DNA from: Chloroflexia bacterium
GTDB taxonomy: Bacteria; Chloroflexota; Chloroflexia; QHBQ01; JADMIH01
Assembly (NCBI GenBank): GCA_025927935.1
Contig: JAICKM010000096.1
Span: 1 to 13,904 of the forward strand
Direction: 5' to 3'
DNA length: 13,904 bases
Positions 13,790 to 13,904 of the stretch are shown here, piece after piece. The position numbers and the translations under genes were made by a program. The notes under the pieces were generated by a model. It did not search any database. It was not told the DNA's origin and worked only from the letters and a program-made list of their open reading frames with translations. The first letter of the stretch is position 1. Each line of letters begins with the position of its first letter.

Positions 13790-13904
13790 TTACGGGATTT
13801 CCGTCTCGACCGGGATATCGTTATCGCCCAGGCCGGCGGTGCTGCTGTTGCTCTCGGTCGTGCCGGGATCGGCGTCGACAATGGGCGCGGTGGCGTCGCG
13901 GTTC
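13790..13904 (-). CDS. C-terminal end of an unidentified protein (partial)
   Basis: A reading frame entering from the right edge and ending at TAA (13792-13790); 37 residues are visible. The tail is acidic and Ser/Thr/Gly-rich (ending GDNDIPVETEIP), with no hydrophobic segment or motif I recognise. Third codon positions are almost all G or C, as in the other genes of the window, which supports coding. A strong hairpin follows the stop. It is upstream of the sortase on the same strand but is separated by that hairpin and the sortase promoter, so it is probably a separate unit. Confidence 0.55.
   Translation of the reverse strand, partial: NRDATAPIVDADPGTTESNSSTAGLGDNDIPVETEIP

Noticed and set aside
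13741..13904. Plus-strand reading of the right edge
   Set aside because: The frames give Arg/Cys-rich products; only the minus-strand frame shows normal composition and GC-ending codons.

Overview
The window is GC-rich DNA with strongly GC-ending codons. It looks like a chromosomal segment of a Chloroflexota (Chloroflexia-type) bacterium. That placement is inference: it rests on the combination of a soluble-adenylyl-cyclase-like cyclase/ATPase/TPR protein, Thr-Pro-stalked DUF11 surface proteins with a sortase, a bacterial dynamin and a cytochrome-b561/molybdoenzyme fusion, not on a marker gene. No rRNA, tRNA, transposase or CRISPR array was seen.

Layout, left to right. (1) A dynamin-family GTPase on the minus strand, cut off by the left edge. 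(2) A 267-bp divergent intergenic region with candidate promoters in both directions. (3) A plus-strand pair: an MFS/GPH-type sugar transporter, then, 11 nt later, a 1265-residue class III nucleotidyl cyclase with zinc ribbon, AAA ATPase and TPR repeats. The last 92 codons of that frame form a distinct module: a strong Shine-Dalgarno and ATG open a hydrophilic peptide with three exact copies of GTDAGSIPRE. (4) A perfect 12-bp GC hairpin between convergent genes. (5) A minus-strand cytochrome-b561/sulfite-oxidase-fold molybdoenzyme fusion. (6) A 445-bp non-coding stretch. (7) apt (adenine phosphoribosyltransferase), minus strand, with its own promoter. (8) A minus-strand cell-surface operon: a sortase, then a DUF11/Thr-Pro-rich surface protein ending in an IPKTG sorting signal, transcribed from a near-consensus promoter and closed by a clear intrinsic terminator. 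(9) The C-terminal end of another minus-strand gene at the right edge.

How they work together. The sortase and the IPKTG protein form an evident enzyme-substrate pair. Transporter and cyclase are probably co-transcribed and may link uptake to cyclic-nucleotide or ATPase signalling. apt and the molybdoenzyme look like independent units.

The observation most worth following is the triple-repeat peptide at 6848-7126. Its three copies of a 10-residue motif differ only at synonymous positions, and its own ribosome binding site lies inside the cyclase reading frame. It could be a multi-core precursor-like peptide, or a repeat tail added to the cyclase; the window holds no obvious maturation enzyme.
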